From positions 1 to 29,691 of IMG/VR virus record IMGVR_UViG_3300006916_000245: a stretch of 29,691 nt of DNA; one strand, given 5' to 3'. The DNA comes from a virus. Position numbers and translations under genes: made by a program. Numbering within the stretch: position 1 is the first letter of the stretch; every line of letters starts with the position of its first letter. Shown here one piece after another: positions 19,231 through 26,032 of the stretch. Below the pieces are notes generated by a model. It was not told where the DNA came from, ran no database searches, and saw only the letters and a program-made list of their open reading frames with translations.

Positions 19231-20853
19231 ATGGCTGAGCATAACCCCAAAGAACTCATTGCCCGCTGGGAAGACGGAAACCGGATCTTTCGTTATTGGG
19301 CTCCGCATCTTCAGGAAATTGCCGATCACCTAATCCCGCGTAAGGCCACTATCCAAAGCATGCGGGCGCGCGGTAAGAAAGTACATAAGGAACGCTTTTC
19401 CTCTGCGCCAATGCACTTTCATGAAGTGTTGGCAGCCAATCTTCAAGGAACGCTTACAAGCCGTTCATTCCGTTGGTTCGATCTCAGGATTGAAAACGAC
19501 GAAGACCTTGACGCTAATCGTAATGTCCGAGAGTGGCTGCAAGATACCAGCATCCGGATGTGGAAAGCTTTAAACCAGTCAAATTTCCATAACCAAGCCC
19601 ATGAATTCTACATGGACCTGACGGGCTTCGGGACAGCCAATCTGATGTGCGATCCCCGGTCTGGTCGCCGGCAATGGAACGGCCTGCAATTCATGACAAC
19701 GCCGATCGAGTCGTACGTTTTTGAAGAGGATGAATGGGGCAGAGGAAACGCCGTTTTCTATATTCATACTTGGAGCGCACGGCAGGCAAAATCAAAGTTT
19801 CCCAAGGCCAACTTCTCAAAAGACTTTCAAAGGGCGCTCGCCGAAGAACCTGGAAAAAACTTCAAATTCCTACGTTGTATCGTACCCCGCCACGAACGAG
19901 ATCCCGAAAAACGTGACTCGCTCAACATGCCTTGGGCTGACTATTGGCTCGAGCTCGAAGCTGAAAACATGCTCGAAGAGGGTGGGCTGCACGAATTCAA
20001 CTCCATGCCAACGCGCTGGTCCCGCAACAGCGGCGAGCGATATGGCAGAGGGCCCGGTAGTACGGCCCTCGCAGACATTAAGGTTTTGAACAAGGCAACT
20101 GAGCTGGACCTAAGCGCTTTTGCTAAAGCACTGGATCCGCCTTGGTTTGCCCTGGATGATGGCGTTATCGGCACAGTCGATCTACGTCCGAACAAGGGCA
20201 CAATCGTTCGCGACAGAGACGCTCTGTGGTTTTATGAATCGCGTGTTCGTGCGGATATCTCTCAGATCAAGTTTGCTGAGCTGCGTGAGAGCATCCAGAA
20301 AACTTTCTTCGCTGATCAGCTAGAATTGCCTCAGTCAGATCGTATGACAGCTGAGGAAATCCGGACCCGAGTCGAGCTCATGCAGCGTGTTTTGGGCCCG
20401 ACATTAGGGCGTCTTGAGACGGAATTCCTAAATCCGCTGATTGATCGTGTGTTTAACATCATGGTTCGTGCTGGTGCGCTTAAAGAGCCGCCAGATGAGC
20501 TGGTTGAGGCCTTTGGCAATGAGACGGACATTGAGATCAAGTACAGCGGGCCGCTTGCTCGAGCTGAACGCCTTGCAGAAGTCTTTGCTATCCAGCGTGT
20601 TTACGAAAGCCTTGCACAGCCGGCGCAAGTCGATCCGCAAGTCTTCGATATTGTCGATCATGATGAAGCCGCTCGGGTTATTGCTGAGAATCAAGATGTT
20701 CCGGAAAAGATCATCCGCTCGAAATCTCAAGTAGACGCAATTCGTAATGCTCGGGCTCAGCAACAGCAACAACAGCAACAGATTCAACAGGGCCTAGCTC
20801 AAGCCCAAATCGCTGAGACACAAGCGAGTGCACAAGCCAAACTAAGGAACTAA
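19231..20853 (+). CDS. Portal (head-tail connector) protein, podovirus type
   Basis: 540 residues, starting 3 bases after the terL stop. It begins KELIARWEDGNRIFRYWAPH with the EIADHLIPRK segment, then has LQGTLTSRSFRWFDLRI, DLTGFGTANLM, a long RPNKGTIVRD region and ELPQSDRMTAEEIRTRVE, all typical of podovirus portal/head-to-tail joining proteins. Twelve copies form the packaging ring. The C-terminus has a seven-Gln run region (residues about 511-518, QQQQQQQ) and an Ala/Gln-rich helix. No truncation or frameshift seen. Confidence 0.9.
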   Translation: MAEHNPKELIARWEDGNRIFRYWAPHLQEIADHLIPRKATIQSMRARGKKVHKERFSSAPMHFHEVLAANLQGTLTSRSFRWFDLRIENDEDLDANRNVREWLQDTSIRMWKALNQSNFHNQAHEFYMDLTGFGTANLMCDPRSGRRQWNGLQFMTTPIESYVFEEDEWGRGNAVFYIHTWSARQAKSKFPKANFSKDFQRALAEEPGKNFKFLRCIVPRHERDPEKRDSLNMPWADYWLELEAENMLEEGGLHEFNSMPTRWSRNSGERYGRGPGSTALADIKVLNKATELDLSAFAKALDPPWFALDDGVIGTVDLRPNKGTIVRDRDALWFYESRVRADISQIKFAELRESIQKTFFADQLELPQSDRMTAEEIRTRVELMQRVLGPTLGRLETEFLNPLIDRVFNIMVRAGALKEPPDELVEAFGNETDIEIKYSGPLARAERLAEVFAIQRVYESLAQPAQVDPQVFDIVDHDEAARVIAENQDVPEKIIRSKSQVDAIRNARAQQQQQQQQIQQGLAQAQIAETQASAQAKLRN

Positions 20854-21092
20854 TGAGAAACGTCCTCAAGAAGCAATCAGAGATTTACAAACGTGTTCTT
20901 CTTAGCCCAGATGGTCAGGAACTCCTTAAAGAGCTTTACAGAAACTACGGTAGACGGCCTTCTTTTGATCCGAAATCGGCTCGGCAGACCGACTACAATG
21001 AAGGCCAGCGTAGCGTCTATTTGAAAATGATCCGTATGGCTGGGATTGACCCTCGAAAACTGGAACAACAAACGGAGAATGATAGTGAGTGA
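20853..21092 (+). CDS. Bbp19-like phage protein
   Basis: 79 residues; ATG overlaps the portal stop as TAATG. Contains LLSPDGQELLKELYRNYG and DYNEGQRSVYLKMIRMAG, the pattern of the Bbp19-like domain of Bordetella phage BPP-1 relatives, always near portal and scaffold genes. Function is not established; position suggests a head assembly or virion role. Its end overlaps the scaffold gene start by 8 bases. Confidence 0.75.
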   Translation: MRNVLKKQSEIYKRVLLSPDGQELLKELYRNYGRRPSFDPKSARQTDYNEGQRSVYLKMIRMAGIDPRKLEQQTENDSE

Positions 21093-21870
21093 CGACGAAA
21101 ATGGCGGCGCAGATTTTGCTGCACTACTGCCAGAAGACCTTCGTGAAAACCCTTCACTGAAAGACTTCAAGGACGTTGGTGGTCTCGCAAAATCGTTTCT
21201 CGAAACCAAGAGCAAACTCGGCTCAATGACGACAATTCCCGGCGAAAATGCTGGCGCTGAGGATTGGGGTAAGTTTTGGAACCGTATCGGCCGGCCGGAA
21301 AGTCCGGATAAATACGAGCTGGCGTTGCCAAAAATGGAAGGCCAGAACTTCAGCGAAGAAGCGCTGGCATCTTTCCGGCAACACGCCCATGAAGTCGGCA
21401 TGACGCCTAAGCAAGCGCAGGAGAACATGAACTGGTACATGAAGGTGTTCCAGGGTCAGGTTGAGCAACAGGCGGCTGCGCTTTCTGAGGCTGCCTCTGC
21501 ATCGGCAAAGGAGCTTCGCACCGAGTGGGGTGCCGACTATGATAAGAAGATGAGCGCAGTCGATCGTGCACTTGGCCAATTCTTTGGCGAAGAAGAGGCA
21601 AAAACGCTTCGCGCTTTGTCGGCGGCGAATCCAAAACTGATGAAAAGTCTCTCTGAGATCGGCGGGACTATCTCTGAATCGGCCAGTAAAGGCGGCGAAA
21701 TGAGTGAACAATCCGGCGATCTAACGCCAGAAGACGCAAAAGCAAAGATTAAAGAGATCCGCGACAATCCGGAACATCCGTACCACAGCAAGCATAAGCC
21801 TGGTCACGCTGATGCTTACAAAGAGATGTCTGAGCTCTACGTTATCGCCTACGACAATAACCCTGGATAG
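21085..21870 (+). CDS. Capsid scaffolding protein
   Basis: I place the start at GTG 21085 because GGAG is 7 bases upstream; ATG 21079 is too close to it. 261 residues, acidic and helical: AALLPEDLRENPSLKDFKDV near the start, SKLGSM, a helical core (ELRTEWGADYDKKMSAVDRA) and a charged PYHSKHKPGHADAYKEM end. Position between portal and major capsid and the composition match phage scaffolds that guide prohead assembly and then leave. The exact family is not proved by a catalytic motif. Confidence 0.8.
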   Translation: MSDDENGGADFAALLPEDLRENPSLKDFKDVGGLAKSFLETKSKLGSMTTIPGENAGAEDWGKFWNRIGRPESPDKYELALPKMEGQNFSEEALASFRQHAHEVGMTPKQAQENMNWYMKVFQGQVEQQAAALSEAASASAKELRTEWGADYDKKMSAVDRALGQFFGEEEAKTLRALSAANPKLMKSLSEIGGTISESASKGGEMSEQSGDLTPEDAKAKIKEIRDNPEHPYHSKHKPGHADAYKEMSELYVIAYDNNPG

Positions 21871-21880
21871 GAGTGCTGTA

Positions 21881-22066
21881 ATGCCAAACCACTACTCAAA
21901 AGACAAACCCTCTGATTCAATTAAACGAGCTAATGCTGCAATTGCTCGAGCAAAAAAAATCATTAATTCGCCTAAAGGAATGGCCGTTGCTAATCAGAGC
22001 AAGGGAATGCCGTTTACGTCAAAAAGTAATCGTGCCTATCAAGCGTCAACTCTTAATAAAAAATAG
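21881..22066 (+). CDS. Small basic protein, 61 residues
   Basis: I place the start at ATG 21881, after TAGGAG 8 bases upstream; an in-frame start at 21812 would overlap the scaffold gene. Basic and Lys/Asn/Ser-rich (IKRANAAIARAKKIINSPKG, SKGMPFTSKSNRAYQ). Predicted helical then unstructured. Small basic genes here could be minor head proteins; family not recognised. Confidence 0.55.
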   Translation: MPNHYSKDKPSDSIKRANAAIARAKKIINSPKGMAVANQSKGMPFTSKSNRAYQASTLNKK

Positions 22067-22069
22067 CTT

Positions 22070-22255
22070 ATGCAGAGTGAACCGCTTACGCGGCGCGATG
22101 TCTTGCGCCTTGAGGCATTGCGTCTGGCAATTACAAACAGAACGCCAAATTCTGTGACCAAATTCCAAGAACTTGCAGAGATGTATTTTACTTGGCTGAC
22201 TGCTGACGAAGCGCCGAAAAAAAAATTAGGCAGGCCGCCTAAGAATGCTGTATAG
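22070..22255 (+). CDS. Small protein with AT-hook-like C-terminus, 61 residues
   Basis: MQSEPLTRRDVLRLEALRLA then LAEMYFTWLTADE and the tail KKKLGRPPKNAV. GRPPK matches the AT-hook core (GRP flanked by basic residues), which binds the minor groove of A/T-rich DNA, so a DNA-binding role is possible. The ribosome binding site is weak. It lies between the head genes and the hairpin leader of the major capsid gene. Confidence 0.5.
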   Translation: MQSEPLTRRDVLRLEALRLAITNRTPNSVTKFQELAEMYFTWLTADEAPKKKLGRPPKNAV

Positions 22256-22272
22256 AGGAAATAGGATTACTT

Positions 22273-22352
22273 AGCGGCTTGTCCGCTTTGCCCTAACCGT
22301 CGAAAGACCGCTAGGGGCGCGTTAGCCCAAGGATGGGCCTGACATTAGTCAG
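22273..22352 (+). other. Four-hairpin leader before the major capsid gene
   Basis: In 80 bases: AGCGG-cttgt-CCGCT (22273-22287), CCCTA-acc-GTC-GAAA-GAC-cgc-TAGGG (22291-22316, GNRA tetraloop with an internal loop), GCCC-aaggat-GGGC (22325-22338) and CTGAC-atta-GTCAG (22339-22352). The whole non-coding leader is 22256-22399, then GGGAG and the ATG at 22400. No U-tract follows any stem. It is most likely an RNA element in the capsid mRNA, for example an attenuator, processing site or stabiliser, but that is inferred from geometry alone. Confidence 0.55.
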
Positions 22353-22399
22353 ACTACTCAGCCGACAGAATCGATCATCTGTTCTCTGGGAGAAAACTA

Positions 22400-23305
22400 A
22401 TGTCTACAGAAGTACCTGTTTCATTTAAACAACAGTATCGAGACAACTTTATTATGTTGTCTCAGCAAAAAGGTTCGAAGCTTCGCGGCGCAGTTCGCGA
22501 TGATCCGGATATGCTTGAAGGCAAAGCCGGTTACTTCGACCGCATCGGCGCAACTGCAATGCAGCGGCGCACTTCCCGCCACCAGGACACGCCTCTTGTT
22601 TCGACTCCGCACAGCCGGCGTCGGCTCACGCTTGAGGATTTTGTCTGGGCCGATCTCATCGACAAAGCCGATCGGGCCAAAATGGCGGCAGATCCTGATA
22701 GCTCCTACATGACCAACGCGGTCTGGGCTGCTGGTCGTGAATACGACACGGCAATCTACGGAGCGATGGGTGGTAGCGCATACTCGATGGACGAAGACGA
22801 CGCGGCGACAGCCGTTGCTTTGCCTTCCGCCCAAAAAGTTGCGGTCAACAACCACACCTACGACGCGGGTTCCGGCGATGTCGGATTGACCGTGGGCAAG
22901 CTTATCGCAGCTCGCGATATCTTGCTTGCAGCGGATGCAGTGGATCCTGACGATACGCTGTTTTGCGTTGCAAACTCGAAGCAGCTTTCCAATCTGCTCG
23001 CTGAAACGGAAGTGACGAGCCGAGATTACAACGATGTCTATGCGTTGAAGACCGGCCAGATCGACACTTTCATGGGCTTCAAGTTCATTATGTACAACAA
23101 CCTCAGCGTAGATACCTCGAGCGATCAGCTCGTCTATTGCTGGCATCCTTCGGCGATCGGACTCGGGATCGGCATGGATATCGGTGTTGAGATGGATGTG
23201 CGGCCTGACAAAAACTACTCGACACAGGTGTTCGTCGACATGTCGATCGGGGCTACCCGCATCGAAGAAGAGAAAGTTGTCGAAATCGCCTGCGACCCGA
23301 CCTAA
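22400..23305 (+). CDS. Major capsid protein
   Basis: 301 residues, GGGAG before the ATG. Starts EVPVSFKQQYRDNFIMLSQQ, with DRIGATAMQRRTSRHQDTPL, RRLTLEDFVWADLIDKADRA, a long body and an Ile/Glu end. Order scaffold-then-this, size and pattern match major capsid proteins of the BPP-1-like podovirus group (HK97-fold). 301 residues is in the usual range. Ribosome binding site and leader suggest high expression. No protease or cleavage signal is seen. Confidence 0.85.
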   Translation: MSTEVPVSFKQQYRDNFIMLSQQKGSKLRGAVRDDPDMLEGKAGYFDRIGATAMQRRTSRHQDTPLVSTPHSRRRLTLEDFVWADLIDKADRAKMAADPDSSYMTNAVWAAGREYDTAIYGAMGGSAYSMDEDDAATAVALPSAQKVAVNNHTYDAGSGDVGLTVGKLIAARDILLAADAVDPDDTLFCVANSKQLSNLLAETEVTSRDYNDVYALKTGQIDTFMGFKFIMYNNLSVDTSSDQLVYCWHPSAIGLGIGMDIGVEMDVRPDKNYSTQVFVDMSIGATRIEEEKVVEIACDPT

Positions 23306-23322
23306 GCGAAAGGTAGACTGAA

Positions 23323-23811
23323 ATGGCTGTAACAACCGAATACTCAGACCAATACACCGAGTCGTACGTCACGGTTCCTGCAAAGGTTCCCGAAACGCAC
23401 GAGTGGGGGGGTCGCGTTCGAATGGCGTTCTTTGAGTTTACTCAAGGTTCGTCCGCTGGTGACGCTGGCTCTCTTGCTTACTTGGTGAAACTTCCGGCCG
23501 GCAAAGTTCGTGTCCTTCTTCCCCTGTCCCGCATTGCCAACTCGGCACTCGGCGCATCTCGGACGATGGACCTTGGCTGGGCCGCCTACACCAACGATGA
23601 CGGCACTGCTGTTGCTGCTGACCCGAATGGGTTGGATGACGGCATTGACGTTTCTTCGGCTGCGGCGACAAACCCTAGCGGCACGATTGGCGGTGCTGAG
23701 ACGAAACTTTTCGAATCTCAGGCTGGTGTTGTGCTTACGGCGCAGATCAATGACGGGACTATCCCGGCTGCGGCTACGCTGAAAGGCTATTTCCTTTACG
23801 TTCAAGACTAA
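23323..23811 (+). CDS. Putative capsid decoration or structural protein
   Basis: 162 residues starting 17 bases after the capsid gene; AAAGG upstream. Beta-rich with many Ala/Gly/Ser/Thr residues (LAYLVKLPAGKVRVLLPLSR, ASRTMDLGWAAYTNDDG), giving a decoration-like composition. Gene order right after the major capsid protein is where such proteins lie in BPP-1-like phages, where a Bbp16-type structural protein is found. The name is by position and composition. Confidence 0.65.
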   Translation: MAVTTEYSDQYTESYVTVPAKVPETHEWGGRVRMAFFEFTQGSSAGDAGSLAYLVKLPAGKVRVLLPLSRIANSALGASRTMDLGWAAYTNDDGTAVAADPNGLDDGIDVSSAAATNPSGTIGGAETKLFESQAGVVLTAQINDGTIPAAATLKGYFLYVQD

Positions 23812-23815
23812 GGAA

Positions 23816-24370
23816 ATGCCAAAAGATCCTGCCGAGTTGGTAGGTCAGTACCGGGGCCGGCTCTTAATTATGGGGTCGGCCCCTTCTTTTTGGGATGACC
23901 TAGAGCGTTACGAAAAGAGCTTTCCAGAACATGACAAAATGGCGATCAACCATGTCGGCGTCCTTTATTTTGGCAGCTTCCAGCACTGGGCCAGCTGTCA
24001 CATGGATTCGCCAATCTTTCACCCTCAAAACACTCGGGCCGCTGTTATGAACGAGCAACATGAGGAAATTCTTTTGCATGGTAAGCGCAACGCGAAAAGC
24101 GAGGCTTACGGCTGGAACATCAAAGACTGTGGCACCAGCGCAATGTTTGCCACTGAAGTAGGGCTTCGTCTTGGGTATGACAAAATCACACTTGCCGGCG
24201 TTCCCCTGGATAACTCTGGTTATTTTTATGGCCCGCCTTCGCACTGGAATGACTTTGCCAACAACAAAAATCGCGGGCTCTGGGCAATGGCTGCGAAAAG
24301 TTGGGAATGGAAAGAACGAGTTACGTCGATGTCTGCGTATACCCGAGAGATTTTAGGAGAGCCACAATGA
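23816..24370 (+). CDS. Putative MptE-like/DUF115-like Rossmann protein among the head genes
   Basis: 184 residues. RLLIMGSAPSFWDDL (15-29) resembles the GS-x-PSL loop of the MptE-like/DUF115 proteins (6-hydroxymethylpterin pyrophosphokinase and Maf flagellin-glycosylation related). GTSAMFATEVGLRLGYDKI and LAGVPLDNSG give a second Rossmann-like part. These enzymes act on nucleotide-sugar-like or pterin diphosphate substrates; which one applies here is unknown. The gene interrupts the head-to-tail gene order, and a methyltransferase follows one gene later. Likely an accessory gene, though related phages may carry it regularly. Confidence 0.55.
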   Translation: MPKDPAELVGQYRGRLLIMGSAPSFWDDLERYEKSFPEHDKMAINHVGVLYFGSFQHWASCHMDSPIFHPQNTRAAVMNEQHEEILLHGKRNAKSEAYGWNIKDCGTSAMFATEVGLRLGYDKITLAGVPLDNSGYFYGPPSHWNDFANNKNRGLWAMAAKSWEWKERVTSMSAYTREILGEPQ

Positions 24371-24888
24371 CGCCACTTTATAGATTTCTTGATACAGACG
24401 GTGACGGCGGCGGAACGAAGAATGTGAACGGAGATTATTCAACCCCAGATGATTTTCGCATCACGACGCCAGCTGGAAAGTATTACGTCATTCATCGAAT
24501 GATTATTCACATTCAGGACGAGGCGTCTGGCTTTGCTGCTGATGTTTACGGAAGTCTCGCTTCCGCTCTTACGAATGGAATTGAAGTTAAGACCTACAAT
24601 GCCGATGAAGTTGAAGAGACCGACTTAACGGACGGACTTCCAATTAAAGTAAACGCAGATTGGGGCCGGGTTTGTTTTGATGTCCAATTTGACGACTGGG
24701 GCTCTGGAGAAGATTTTCTTCAGGTCAGATGGACCTTTTCAAAGTCAGGAAACCCTCTCTGGCTTCCACCTGGGCACTCTTTAAGGGCTGAGCTGAGTGA
24801 TAACCTAACTGGAATTACAAACCATCATTTTATGGCTCAAGGATGGGAAACGACAAACGAAGCTAAGGGAAGGAAAGCTTTCTTCTAA
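24367..24888 (+). CDS. Hypothetical virion-region protein, 173 residues
   Basis: Start placed at ATG 24367 (AGGAGA 6 bases upstream; overlaps the previous stop as ATGA). Acidic, beta-rich: YRFLDTDGDGGGTKNVNGDY, KYYVIHRMIIHIQDEASGFA, then FDVQFDDWGSGEDFLQVRW. The DTDGDGGG stretch is calcium-binding-like. Could be a small structural protein such as a head fibre or decoration; family not recognised. Confidence 0.5.
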   Translation: MTPLYRFLDTDGDGGGTKNVNGDYSTPDDFRITTPAGKYYVIHRMIIHIQDEASGFAADVYGSLASALTNGIEVKTYNADEVEETDLTDGLPIKVNADWGRVCFDVQFDDWGSGEDFLQVRWTFSKSGNPLWLPPGHSLRAELSDNLTGITNHHFMAQGWETTNEAKGRKAFF

Positions 24889-25469
24889 TGCTGAATGTCA
24901 ATACAGATCTTGACCAAGAGATGTCGAAATACACGCGGATGTGGAAGCTTGGTAAATACCGCGATCACTCACCCGCTGAGCATCTTCTGCAAAAGTACCC
25001 GCATCTCTTTGTCGATGAGTCTGTTGCGGTTGTGAACGACTATGGCTGTGGGACTGGCAGGGCTTTGCCCGAGCTTCGCCGGCTATTTCCAAATGCCGAA
25101 ATCAATCAGATCGACATCACGGAAAATTCCAGGGATGAAGGTTTTGAAGCAGACAATTTTTACCAGGCTTGCCTTTGGCAGCTGGATGATCTTCCACATT
25201 GTGACTTTGGTGTGTGTGTTGACGTTATCGAGCATATTCCAACTCATCGCGTTGACGATGTGCTCTTTAATCTTGCTGGTGGTTGCGATCGTCTGTTTCT
25301 TCAGGGCAGCATGGTTAAGGACAACTGCGGAACGCTTATTGGAGAGACACTTCACTTGACTGTAGAGAATTGGGATTGGTGGGACCGTAAGATTAGCCAG
25401 TATTTTAATCCAATAGTTGAGCCTTCCGTAAATGACTCGACCTTTAAGGGGCTTTGGGTGCCGAAATGA
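24888..25469 (+). CDS. SAM-dependent class I methyltransferase
   Basis: 193 residues; ATG overlaps the previous stop as TAATG. Motif I VNDYGCGTGRALPEL (49-63), acidic post-motif residue D76, motif IV-like VCVDVIEHIP (109-118). This is the type 11/25-like Rossmann methyltransferase fold; no target-recognition part is obvious, so a small-molecule, protein or nucleic-acid target are all possible. It sits in the middle of the virion genes, which is unusual for a DNA methylase. Probably co-transcribed with the MptE-like gene. Confidence 0.75.
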   Translation: MLNVNTDLDQEMSKYTRMWKLGKYRDHSPAEHLLQKYPHLFVDESVAVVNDYGCGTGRALPELRRLFPNAEINQIDITENSRDEGFEADNFYQACLWQLDDLPHCDFGVCVDVIEHIPTHRVDDVLFNLAGGCDRLFLQGSMVKDNCGTLIGETLHLTVENWDWWDRKISQYFNPIVEPSVNDSTFKGLWVPK

Positions 25470-26032
25470 GTACAGAAGTAAACATTTGCAACATGGCTCT
25501 TGCGCTATTAGGCGATCAGCGCATCGGTGCCTTAACGGACAACACTGAGGCAGCTCGAGCCTGCAACGCTGCTTACACCATGTGTCGAGATTCTGTTTTA
25601 CGTAAGCATCCGTGGAATTTTGCGATTGAACGAGCGACCTTGGCTGCCGAATCCACAGGGCCTGATTGGGGCCCAACCAAGTCATTTGTCCTGCCGGTCG
25701 ATCCCTATTGCCTTCGTGTCTTAGAGGTTCGCGATCATTATGACTATGAGTGGTCGGTTGAAGGCCGGAAGTTGGTTGGAAACATGGAAGTCGCTTACAT
25801 CAAGTACATCTCTCGGAAAGAAGATCCTGCTGAGTTTGACGCAGCCTTTTCTATTGCTCTTTCCAGCTATATTGCTTCGAAGATTGCGGTTCGTCTCACG
25901 GGCAGCAATACGATTAAGCGTGATGCTGAAAGGGAGCATGAGAAAGACATGAAGGACGCGCGTTCTGCTGATGGGCAAGAAGGCGCTGTTCCTGAAACAA
26001 CCAGCAACACCTTTTTGGATGAGCGCAACTAG
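25466..26032 (+). CDS. Tail tubular protein A-like (head-tail adaptor) protein
   Basis: Start placed at ATG 25466, overlapping the methyltransferase stop; 188 residues. The start VNICNMALALLGDQRI with LTDNTEAARACNAAYTMCRD, SVLRKHPWNFAI and a C-terminal KKIAVRL-type helix match the podovirus tail tubular protein A/Gp11 adaptor family. In T7-like phages it forms a ring below the portal. The next gene starts in its TAG stop (TAGTG). Confidence 0.85.
   Translation: MSTEVNICNMALALLGDQRIGALTDNTEAARACNAAYTMCRDSVLRKHPWNFAIERATLAAESTGPDWGPTKSFVLPVDPYCLRVLEVRDHYDYEWSVEGRKLVGNMEVAYIKYISRKEDPAEFDAAFSIALSSYIASKIAVRLTGSNTIKRDAEREHEKDMKDARSADGQEGAVPETTSNTFLDERN

Noticed and set aside
20877-21440. 187-codon minus-strand frame over the scaffold region
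   Set aside because: Ser/Phe/Leu-rich shadow of the Bbp19-like and scaffold genes.
22421-23335. 304-codon frame on the minus strand opposite the capsid gene
   Set aside because: It mirrors the major capsid gene, has His/Arg/Val-rich composition typical of antisense shadows and has no matching neighbours on that strand.
23530-23545. Another TGCCAA...GGCACT arrangement in the decoration-like gene
   Set aside because: The centre is of different length and the arms match only partly; it is explained by the protein sequence.
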